Assembly: GCA_016719855.1 (NCBI GenBank)
Contig: JADJYH010000085.1
Location: forward strand, 30,763 to 94,762
Source: Saprospiraceae bacterium
GTDB taxonomy: Bacteria; Bacteroidota; Bacteroidia; Chitinophagales; Saprospiraceae
Direction: 5' to 3'
DNA length: 64,000 nt
Positions 1-8,462 of this stretch are shown piece by piece. Within the stretch, counting starts at the first letter, position 1. The number at the start of each line of letters is the position of its first letter. Under the pieces are notes generated by a model, which did not search any database, was not told the origin of the DNA, and worked only from the letters and a program-made list of their open reading frames with translations. A program made the translations under genes and the position numbers.

Positions 1-2
1 AC

Positions 3-3000
3 CGCCCGGCCTACATGCGCCAGCACATTGACGACCAGTTTTCGAATGTCACCGGCACGGCCAACGTTACCCTGCAAGCCAACCCTGCCACGGGCGGCAC
101 CATCCATTTCAGCTCCATCACACCTTCGTCGGCCAACCTGCCGTGGAGCGGCGTTTACTTCCGGGGCAACCCCATCCCCGTGCAAGCAAAGCCAAACAGG
201 GGCTATGTTTTCACCTCGTGGTCGGATGCGGGACTTGGCGCTTCGCAAAACGCCACGGTAACCTTGAGCGGCGACAAAACCATCACGGCCAACTTTGCAC
301 TTGGCTCCACCAGCACCGCTGGCATCGTCATCAACGAGATAAACTACAACTCGCCCTCTACGGCAAACAGTGGCGACTGGGTGGAACTGACCAACCCTAC
401 CAATAACTCGGTGGACATTTCTGGCTGGTACTTGGAGGACCTAAGCGGCCAGTATTTTTCCATCCCAAACAACACCTCAATACCCGCCAACGGCTTCCTG
501 ATACTTGCGGAGGATGTCCAGGCTTTTGAATCCGTGTATCCATCGGCTTCCATTGTGAAGATCGGCAACTTCGGCGATGGGGCGTACAGCTTCAAGTTCG
601 ACAACGGAGGCGAGACGCTGACGCTGAAAAATGCAAACGGCACCACGATAGACGAGGTGGCCTACGACGACGCCAGTCCTTGGCCTAGCTCACCAGATGG
701 CGACGGCCCGACGCTGCAACTGTTAGCACCCACCCTCGACAACAGCTTGGCAACCAACTGGGTCGGACAAACGGCAACGCCCGGTTTGCCAAACGATGCC
801 ACGCCGCTGCAAAACCAGACCATCACCTTCCCGGCTTTGTCAAACCATTTTACGACAGATGCACCATTCACCATCAGCGCCACGGCAAGCTCTGGGCTTG
901 CGGTCAGCTTCTCCATCGTCTCTGGCCCAGCCACCATCACCGGCAACACCATCACGCTGGCTGGCACTGCTGGCACGGTGACGGTACGGGCTTCACAAGC
1001 TGGCGATGCACAGTACAACCCGGCGCCCAACGTTGACCGCTCGTTCACCGTAACCGCCCAGGTGCTGCAAAACCAGACCATCACCTTCGCAAGCATCCCG
1101 GACAAGCTGACGACGGATGCGCCATTCGCCATCAGCGCCACGGCGAGCAGCGGCCTTGCGGTCAGCTTCTCCATCGTTTCTGGCCCGGCCACCATCACCG
1201 GCAGCACCATCACGCTGGCTGGCACCGCTGGCACGGTGACGGTGCGGGCCTCGCAAGCTGGCAACGCACAGTACAACCCGGCGCCCAACGTGGAACGGGT
1301 ATTCTCGGTGACGGCTCCCGGCGGTGGCGGCGCCACCTATTGTGCCTCTTCCAGTTCTGCCCCTTGGGTGGAGTGGATTTCGAACGTGACGCTGAACACC
1401 ATCAACAACACATCGGGTAAAACCAACTACGGGAATTACGTAAACATCAGCACGGACTTGGCGGTAGGTATTTCTTATCCATTCTCGCTGACCTCTACTT
1501 GGAGCTATTTCGGCTATACGGAGTACTTGCGGGTGTGGGTAGACTTCAACAATAACGGCGTGTTTGAGGATACGGAAATCGCCTTCCAGACCATCATCGC
1601 CCCGCCAGCCAGCGGGTCAAATGCGACCAAGGTGACAACTGGTGCCATCGCCGTTCCAGCATCTGCCGTGACTGGTACTACCCGCATGAGGGTTTCAATG
1701 AAACGCAACGCCTTCGCAACAGCTTGTGAGGTATTGCCACAAGGTGAGGTAGAGGATTATTCCATCAATATCACCACTGGCGGTGGGCCACAAAACCAGA
1801 TCATCACCTTCCCGGCCATACCGAACAAGCTGACGACAGATGCGCCGTTCACCATCAGCGCCACGGCAAGTTCCGGGCTTGCGGTCAGCTTCGCAATATT
1901 ATCTGGCCCGGCCACCATCAGCGGCAACACCATCACGCTGACGGGTACGGCTGGCACGGTGACGGTGCAGGCCTCACAAGCTGGCAACGCCCAGTACAAC
2001 CCAGCGCCGGACGTGGACCACTCTTTCACGGTAACGGCACCGGGGCCGCTGAACCAGACCATCACCTTCCCGACCATCCCGAACAAGCTGACGACGGATG
2101 CGCCGTTCACCATCAGTGCCACGGCAAGTTCCGGCCTTGCGGTCAGCTTCACCATCGTTTCTGGCCCGGCCACCATCAACGGCAATACCATCACCCTCGC
2201 TGGCACGGCTGGCACGGTGACCGTGCGGGCTTCGCAGGCTGGCAACGCACAGTACAACCCTGCGCCAAACGTTGACCGCGTGTTCACCGTCACGGCCCCG
2301 GTCTCAGTGTACTGTGCCTCGATGAGTCCAGCGCCCTGGCACGAGTGGATTTCCAACGTGACGCTGAACACCATCAACAACACTTCCGGCAAAACCACCT
2401 ACGGCAACTACACCGGGCATCAGCACCAGCCTTGTGAAAGGTGATTCCTACCCAGTTTCGCTCACGACGACTTACAGCTACACGACCTACAATGAGTACT
2501 GGCGGGTGTGGATTGACTTCAACAAAAACAATGTTTTCGAGGACACCGAGATTGCATTCCAGGCAGTTGCGACGCCACCAGCTAGTGGGTTGAGTGTAAC
2601 CAAAACCACCACGGGCAGCATCAGTGTGCCTGCAAGTGCCGTAGTTGGCACGACCCGGATGCGGGTTTCGATGAAACGGGGCGCTTATGCTACGGCCTGT
2701 GAAACTTTGCCGCAAGGCGAGGTGGAGGACTATTCCATCAGCATCGCCAATTCCTTCAATGGCGGCAATGGAACCACTGCGATTGTGCTAGACGCACAGC
2801 TCGGCGAAGAAAACGTGGCATTGACTTGGGTCATGAAGCACATGGACGACGTTGAGGTGGCGGTGCTTGAACGTTCAGTGGACGGCCAGCATTTTGAGGA
2901 AATAATGTTGGTGGAAAACAATGGCGTTGGATTCTACCGGGAATTCGACCAGTCACCAACAGAAGGCATCAATCAATACAGGCTGCGCTGGAACACTGCC

Positions 3001-3303
3001 GATTCCGCCGCAAACTACTCCAACATCAGCTCCGTGGACTTTATGCCGATGGGCACAGCAACGGTGTTTCCCAATCCCGTCCAAGGCATTGCGAACATCT
3101 ATGTGGAGGACTTCATTGGCAAGCCAGCAACCCTGACGGTGAGCGATGCCCTTGGCAGACCCATCTACGAGACCAGTTACGATGCCCTCGATCGAGCGGT
3201 CGTCAAATTGGACGTTTCGGGTTGGCGAGCTGGCACCTACACGCTGTTTTTCCAGACACCCAACAGGAGGCCGATAGCAAGGCAGCTAGTGGTGCTCAGG
3301 TAA
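3..3303 (+). CDS. CotH/lamin-tail/GEVED surface protein with T9SS type A sorting domain (5' partial, one frameshift)
   Basis: The frame is open from the window edge. The first residues (RPAYMRQHIDDQF) and the glycine-rich stretch after them resemble the segment that follows the kinase-like domain in CotH-family proteins, so the missing 5' part may encode that domain (inference). Next come a lamin-tail domain (about 310-760), two Ig-like repeats (810-1311), a GEVED domain (1339-1770, ending GEVEDYSINI), two more Ig-like repeats (1791-2300), a second GEVED domain (2308-2750) and a C-terminal sorting domain starting VFPNP near 3067. The frame breaks at a GGG run at 2414-2416; dropping one G joins NYTGIST to SLVKGDSYP, matching the first GEVED copy. 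Known role of the family: cell-surface or secreted protein exported by T9SS. The substrate is unknown. Confidence 0.8.
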
Positions 3304-3333
3304 CGAACCTTGCCATCAACGCCGCAGAAATTT

Positions 3334-3375
3334 AAAAAGCGGGCTGTGTCAAATGCTTTGGCGCAGCCCGTTTTT
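3334..3375. terminator. Bidirectional terminator hairpin between convergent genes
   Basis: The stem CGGGCTG/CAGCCCG is flanked by A5 on the left and T5 on the right, so it can end transcription both ways. The left arm lies between the two convergent genes, and the right arm overlaps the last codons of the minus-strand gene ending at 3349. Confidence 0.7.
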
Positions 3376-4143
3376 ATTGCGGTTTTCAAAGGCGTCCATC
3401 AATCGGTGAAGGTACTGTGCCGTGTTTTCCTTGAGGTAAACACCGAGCGTAAGGGCGACCTTGTCCAGCAAGTTGATGTCGAAAAACGAGTAGTTGAACT
3501 GGTGTGCCAGTCCGTCGGTAAGGCGCTCCCGATTGCTGGCCAGCAGCGCAAGTTCAGCGGCGGAGAGGTTGTTGATGCCACCTGCGTTCACGTATTTTTT
3601 CATGCGGCGCTCGCAGGCTTGGAGGGCATCTTCGAGGATTTGCAGGTTTTCGGCGGCCTCCGATAGAATTTTTCGTTGGAGCAGGATGCCATCCACAGCA
3701 TCGGCTTTCTCCGATTTCACCTCCCGGTCTTCTTTTTCCACGGAAAAATAACTGTCATCAATATCGTTGTTGAATTGCTTCACGGCTTCGAGGTGCAGCG
3801 CCGCCAGTTCCCGCATGGGTTCGATGATGAGCCGGAATTTTTTGGAGAGCAGTTCATGGCAGGATTTTTCACCAGCCAAACTGCCCTGGTCGTGGTTTTC
3901 GCCAATGTTGACGAACATGGCCAGCACCTCGTTCGTCACCTTGTGGTCAACGACCCGGAGCCTGCTCAACAAGGCCGAAAACGCCTGTGCTTTTTCGTGG
4001 AAAAGAGCGTTTTTCTTCAAAATCTCGTCCAGCGGCTCCGGTTGGTTTTCGAGATGGGCACCATCTTCGGGCATCGGCGGGAGGTTGGCACCGAAGGCAC
4101 GGGGCGGGTTGCTTCTGAATAGGTCGTCGTATGGATTGGGCAT
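3349..4143 (-). CDS. Unknown soluble helical protein
   Basis: A 264-residue protein I do not recognise. It starts MPNPYDDLF and has no signal peptide or membrane segment. It is rich in Glu, Lys, Leu and Ala, and the middle (about residues 35-200) looks mainly alpha-helical, possibly coiled coil. It starts 45 bases after the stop of the ABC permease on the same strand, so it is likely the last gene of that transcript, and it ends in a bidirectional terminator. Its position suggests an accessory role to the transporter, but nothing in the sequence proves this. Confidence 0.75.
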   Translation of the reverse strand: MPNPYDDLFRSNPPRAFGANLPPMPEDGAHLENQPEPLDEILKKNALFHEKAQAFSALLSRLRVVDHKVTNEVLAMFVNIGENHDQGSLAGEKSCHELLSKKFRLIIEPMRELAALHLEAVKQFNNDIDDSYFSVEKEDREVKSEKADAVDGILLQRKILSEAAENLQILEDALQACERRMKKYVNAGGINNLSAAELALLASNRERLTDGLAHQFNYSFFDINLLDKVALTLGVYLKENTAQYLHRLMDAFENRNKNGLRQSI

Positions 4144-4188
4144 CGGCGGTATTTTTCAACAAATGTAAATCATCCATGAAAAGCCTGC

Positions 4189-5546
4189 TCAACTCCTTGA
4201 TAGTGTCTCCGAAATATCCGTCCGCCTCGCCTGCATGGCCGGAATCAGCGCCGCCACGAAACCCACCACGAGTGCACCGACCAGCAACCAACCTTCCTCC
4301 GGCAAAAATTTCCAGCCCGTGAACGAGTAGCGGTAGGTGTTTTTCATGAAACCAGCCAAAATGCCCATGCCCAAGTGGCTCAAAACGATGCCCAGCACGT
4401 AGCCCATCACCGCCAGCAGTAGCCCTTCCAGCAGTATCAGCCGGAACAGCGTACCGGGCGAGCCGCCCATCACCCGCATCAGCGCCAGCTCGTAGCGGCG
4501 GTCGCGCAGCGAGGAGAAGAGCGAGATAAAAATGCTCAGTCCCGACACCAGCACGATGACCCAGGCCAGCAGTTCCAGCGTGTCCGCCCCGAGGCCGAGG
4601 TTGGTCTGCAACCGGGCGATTTCGTTGGGCGGGCTGGCGGCCATCAAGTCGGTATTCTCGTTGATGTTGCGGCCCATGTTCAGCGCCTGGATGTTCGTGC
4701 GGCTGCGGAATTTTATCAGGATGGCGGTAATTTCCTGGTCCGTCTGCTCCATCAGTTCCAGCCGCTGCGCCTCTGCCAACTGCCTGATTGTCAAGGAGTC
4801 GTAAGTCGTTGGGGCTACTTTTGTGTGCTCATGCTCGGCATGGTCATGGTCTCCCTCCATTCCCAGCCAAGTGTCACCGCCCACATGGCTTGAGTCGCCA
4901 TCCGGCGCCTCCCGCCCACCGTCCAACTGCTGCATGCGCGTGCGATTCCCAAATGCTCTCCGACGGCGTCAGCACCAGTTGGTCAATCACCGAGCCGCTC
5001 GGCTTCAAGATGCCCACCACCTTGAAGTCGTGCTCGTGTTCCTCGATACCCTCCACCAGCCCATGCGAACTTTTGAACGTGTCGCCGATGTGTAAATGCA
5101 ACGCATCGGCCACCGCAGCACCGACCGTGACTTCCATCGGGTTGGCCCAAAGTTGGCCTTCAGCAAGAGCGGCATCGTAGAGTTGCAGGATGTCGTAGGT
5201 CGTGCCGACGATGCGGTAGCCCCGGTAGCTGTCGCCGAGCGAGAGCGGCACGGCTTGTTTGATGAGCGGGTGCTTAGGGTTCAAAAATGCCTTCGATTTT
5301 TCGATGGGGATATTGCCCGTGGGGTTGTCCACATGGTACATGGCGCAAAGAATCATCTGCAATGGACTGCCCTTCGCCCCCAGCACGAGGTCCACACCGG
5401 CCAGGTTTTTATTGAAGTTCTCCTCGATTTGGTGGTTGAGGTTCAGCAGCAACGAAACCAGCCCCACCCCCAGCGCAAACAGGATGAGGGAAAGCGCCAT
5501 GTTCAGCGGCTTGTTGACGAGGTTTTTCCAACTTAATTTTAACATC
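4189..5546 (-). CDS. ABC transporter permease, FtsX/MacB/LolC type (frameshifted)
   Basis: Inner-membrane permease of a LolCDE/MacB-like exporter. The start is MLKLSWKNLVNKPLNM at 5546; an upstream ATG lies inside repeat DNA and is unlikely. An N-terminal membrane segment (ALSLILFALGVGLVSLLL) is followed by a periplasmic MacB-type domain and then a C-terminal FtsX domain with three membrane segments (ELLAWVIVLVSGLSIFI, LILLEGLLLAVMGYVLG, WLLVGALVVGFVAALIP). The frame breaks near 4930-4940, after SIWESHAH, and resumes at MQQLDGG; together they give about 450 residues, within the family range. The matching ATPase lies just upstream. A His/Asp/Glu-rich stretch (GDHDHAEHEH) is common at this place in the family. 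Confidence 0.85.
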
Positions 5547-5548
5547 GA

Positions 5549-5646
5549 ATTGTTAGATTGCTGTATTGTTATATTGTTGTATTGCTGTGGTGTCACGAAC
5601 AACAATACAGCAATACTGCAATTCAACAATACAATCATAACAATAT
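5549..5646. repeat. Hairpin with 8-bp tandem words (TGTTGTAT type)
   Basis: The left arm runs TGTTAGAT-TGCTGTAT-TGTTATAT-TGTTGTAT-TGCTGTGG. The right arm is an imperfect reverse complement built from ACAATACAGCAAT-like words. It lies between the ATPase and permease genes, and the right arm contains the TGA stop of the ATPase. The same word is used near 8.4, 24.1, 29.9 and 42.0 kb. Confidence 0.8.
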
Positions 5647-6261
5647 CTGCCTTCCAAACTTCTCCTTCAACCGCCCATCGTGGGTCACCACGAGCAGGGT
5701 GGCGTTCACCTCCGTGGCCGTTTCTTCCAGCAGGCGGATGACCTCGTTCGTGTTCACGTCGTCGAGGGCGGAGGTCGGCTCGTCGGCGAGGATGATTTCG
5801 GGCTTGTTCACCAGTGCACGGGCGATGGCGGCACGTTGGCGCTCGCCTTGGCTGAGGGCGTCCGTTTTTGCGTTGATTTTTGGGCCGAGGCCGAGCCTGC
5901 CGAGCAATTTGGCGATGTGATTTTTATCCACCGGAAGCCCGGCGAGCCGCTGCGCCAGCTCCAAATTCTCGCCCACCCGCAGCGACCGGACGAAGTGCGG
6001 CGTCTGGAAGATGATGCCGATTTTTTTGCCCCGAAATTTATCCAACTGGCTGGTTTTCAGTGTGTTGATGGCAGTTTCGCCCACCATCACCGAGCCTTGT
6101 CGGGGCGTGAGCAGGCCGCCGAGCAAGTGCAGCAGCGTCGTCTTCCCGCAACCTGATTGGCCGAGCAGCAGCCAGTGCTCGCCCGTCTCGCAGCGGATGT
6201 CGGGGAAGCTGAGGGAGCTTTTTCCGTCGTAGGAGTATTGAAGGTTTGAGGTTGAAAGCAT
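5635..6261 (-). CDS. ABC transporter ATP-binding protein, LolD/MacB type
   Basis: A 208-residue ATPase that drives the adjacent permease. Visible motifs in order are Walker A GQSGCGKTT, Q-loop IIFQ, signature LSQGE, Walker B IILADEPTSALDD and the H-loop THD. The length fits a lone LolD-like nucleotide-binding subunit. It is followed on the same strand by the FtsX-type permease 88 bases away, separated by a repeat hairpin. Family members move lipoproteins or hydrophobic compounds out of the inner membrane, but the substrate here cannot be read from sequence. Confidence 0.93.
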   Translation of the reverse strand: MLSTSNLQYSYDGKSSLSFPDIRCETGEHWLLLGQSGCGKTTLLHLLGGLLTPRQGSVMVGETAINTLKTSQLDKFRGKKIGIIFQTPHFVRSLRVGENLELAQRLAGLPVDKNHIAKLLGRLGLGPKINAKTDALSQGERQRAAIARALVNKPEIILADEPTSALDDVNTNEVIRLLEETATEVNATLLVVTHDGRLKEKFGRQILL

Positions 6262-6266
6262 TTGTC

Positions 6267-6335
6267 AAGTTATGAGTTATGAGTTTTGAGTGGTTGAGCG
6301 CTCGGATCAAACTCATGACTCATAACTCATAACTT
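6267..6335. repeat. Hairpin with 7-bp tandem words (AGTTATG)
   Basis: The left arm (6267-6290) is AGTTATG-AGTTATG-AGTTTTG. The right arm (6312-6335) is its near-perfect reverse complement (CTCATGACTCATAACTCATAACTT). It lies between the methyltransferase stop and the ATPase start, ending only a few bases from the stop. Confidence 0.85.
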
Positions 6336-6337
6336 CC

Positions 6338-7060
6338 TCATTTCTCCGCCATCACAATATACTGGTAATCCAGTGAGCAGTCGTCCGACCGGAAATTCGA
6401 GAAGCCGGCGGCTTCCAGTTCGTTTTCCACCTCGTAAAGTTCCAGGCGCACGTCGGCTTTTGGATACTTGATGGGCATCCGTTTTTTCTTGAAGTCCACC
6501 ACGATGATTTTGCCGCCTTCCGGCAACACGTTGAGCAGGTTTTTCAAATATTCCACCCGGTTTTGGATGTAGATGTAGGTGTTCACCACCAGCACGATGT
6601 CGGCCTCGCCGGGCTTGAGACGGGGGTCGTTGGGAAGTCCCAGCCGGGTCTCGAAGCGTTTTTGGTACTCCGGTTTCAGCTCCACCAGCTTGATGCTGTC
6701 CATAAACTGGATGAACCGGGGGTCAAGCTCCACGGCAATGACCCGCTTGGCCTGCTGTGCCAGCCGCCTCGAAAAAAAGCCCGAACCAGCGCCGATGTCG
6801 GCCACGGTCTTGTTGCTCAGGTCGCCCATCTTCCCGATGACCACCTCCGGTTTTTGCCAAACGTCACGGCCCGGTGGGTCGTACTGCTTGAGCAGGTTTT
6901 GGAGGCTGGCGCTGTCGCCTGTGGCGGCCATTTGCTGTGCCGTCGTGTCGGGCTTGGGCGCTTTTGTGTTGCCTTCGGCAATGGGGTCGTCGTGACCACA
7001 GGCCGCCAGAAGCAGCGCCAAAACCAAGCTGAAAAATTTGAGGTTGTGTTGGATTTTCAT
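6338..7060 (-). CDS. SAM-dependent methyltransferase-fold lipoprotein
   Basis: A 240-residue protein starting MKIQHNLKFF, chosen because a lipoprotein signal with lipobox LLAAC follows at once. After a low-complexity linker comes a class I methyltransferase fold: motif I VADIGAGSGFF, an acidic residue ending strand 2 (VIAVELD) and motif IV-like EADIVLVVNTY. Such lipoprotein-anchored methyltransferase-like proteins occur in Bacteroidota. An extracytoplasmic enzyme would lack ready access to SAM, so the real activity is open. It lies 50 bases after the fumarylacetoacetase stop on the same strand. Confidence 0.85.
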   Translation of the reverse strand: MKIQHNLKFFSLVLALLLAACGHDDPIAEGNTKAPKPDTTAQQMAATGDSASLQNLLKQYDPPGRDVWQKPEVVIGKMGDLSNKTVADIGAGSGFFSRRLAQQAKRVIAVELDPRFIQFMDSIKLVELKPEYQKRFETRLGLPNDPRLKPGEADIVLVVNTYIYIQNRVEYLKNLLNVLPEGGKIIVVDFKKKRMPIKYPKADVRLELYEVENELEAAGFSNFRSDDCSLDYQYIVMAEK

Positions 7061-7074
7061 TTTGAGATGGAAGC

Positions 7075-7115
7075 TGCGCCCCCTACTTTTTACTTTACAC
7101 TTTTTCCTTTTTACT
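7075..7115. repeat. Single-arm low-complexity tandem repeat
   Basis: A run of TTTTACTTT / TTTTTCC words lies directly on the stop codon of fumarylacetoacetase. It resembles one arm of the hairpin family seen elsewhere in the window, but I see no complementary arm. Confidence 0.5.
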
Positions 7116-8372
7116 TTCCAATAACCTTCCCCGTCACCTCCCCAAACCCAATCCGAACACCGCCCTTCTCGCCCCAACCCCGCATCACCACCGTGTCGCC
7201 GTCGTTGATGAACTTGCGCTCCGAGCCGTCCGAAAGGTGCAGCGGTTTCGAGCCACGCCAGGTCAGTTCCAGCATCGAGCCGAAGCTGTCCGGCGTCGGG
7301 CCGCTGATGGTGCCACTGGCGCAGAGGTCGCCGATGTTCATGTTGCAGCCGTTGACGGTGTGGTGAGCGAGTTGCTGCACCATGTTCCAGTACATATGCT
7401 TGAAATTGGAGCGGCAAACCACAGCATTGGCGCCGTTCTCCGCCTGTATTTCCACCTCCAAATGCAGGTCGAAGTTTTGGCTCCCCCTGAAATTGGAGGT
7501 ACGGCAAAACGGGTGGGTCTTGTACCGGCCCCGCCACCCGGAACGGCTCCAGCGCATCCAGCATCACTACCCACGGACTGGCCGTGGAGGCAAAGTTTTT
7601 TGCCAGAAATGGGCCCCAGCGGAACGTACTCCCAGCTCTGGATGTCCCGTGCCGACCAGTCGTTGAACAGCATCAGCCCAAAAATATGCTCCTCCGCCTC
7701 GGCAATCCCGATGGGTTTACCCATCGGATTTGGTTTGCCCACCACGAAGGCCATTTCCAGCTCGAAATCCATCAGTTTCGTTGGGCCAAAAACAGGTTGG
7801 TCGGCGCCCTGCGGCAAGGTCTGTCCACTGGGTCGATGCACGCGCGTACCCGACACCACGAGGCTCGACGCCCGACCGTGGTAGCCCACGGGCAGGTGCT
7901 TCCAGTTGGGCAGCAGCGGGTTGTCGGGGCGGAACATAGAGCCGGCGTTGGTGGCATGTTCCAGGCTGGAGTAGAAGTCAGTGTAGTCGCCGATGTGGAT
8001 GGGCAGCAGCAGTTCCACCTTGTCCATCGGGTGCAGGAAGTGCCAGGCGAGGTCTTTGGCCTCGTCGTTGCGCTCGTCGAGCAGGTCGGCGAGGCGGTCA
8101 CGCAGTTGGCGAACCTTGGGCTTGCCGAGCGCCATCAGGTCGTTGAGGTAGCGGTTGCTGTAAATCTCGTTGTCCAGCTCCACGTCGTCGAGCAGGTCGA
8201 GGTAGTTCATCACCGCCAAGTCCACCACGTTGTCGCCGATGGCCGTGCAGAGCCGTGGCGTCGGGTTGATCTTCGTGCGGAACACGCCGAACGGCAGGTT
8301 CTGAATCGGGAAATCGCTGTCTGCGGGCACTTCCACCCACGATTTTCGGGTCGGGTCGTTGGCTTTAATCAT
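7111..8372 (-). CDS. fahA: Fumarylacetoacetase (two frameshifts)
   Basis: Hydrolyses 4-fumarylacetoacetate to fumarate and acetoacetate, the last step of tyrosine/phenylalanine breakdown. Start MIKANDPTRKSW at 8372. Family landmarks: the N-terminal domain ending DFYSSLEHATN, then GYHGRASS, PSGQTLPQG, DFELEMAF and NDWSARDIQSWEYVPLGP. The frame breaks twice: near 7610, where removing one base restores PFLAKNFASTASPWVV, and in a C5 run at 7493-7497, where removing one base restores QFQGSQNFDLHLEV. The remainder (GDLCASGTISGP, RIGFGEV) completes a full-length enzyme. The corrected protein is about 420 residues, typical for the family. No other tyrosine-degradation gene is in the window. Confidence 0.92.
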
Positions 8373-8375
8373 GCT

Positions 8376-8459
8376 GAATTGTTGTATTGTCTTATTGCTG
8401 TATTGTTGGAATTGCTGGGACTCCCAAAAACAATTCAACAATACAGCAATAAAACAATC
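8376..8459. repeat. Hairpin with ATTGTTGT-type words
   Basis: The left arm (about 8376-8416) reads GAATTGTTGTATTGTCTTATTGCTG and so on. The right arm (8430-8458) has ACAATTCAACAATACAGCAAT. It fills most of the 90-base gap between the protease stop and the fumarylacetoacetase start. Confidence 0.8.
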
Positions 8460-8462
8460 GCC

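Noticed and set aside
662..2398. Minus-strand frames opposite the Ig repeats
   Set aside because: Repetitive shadows of the repeated domains on the plus strand.
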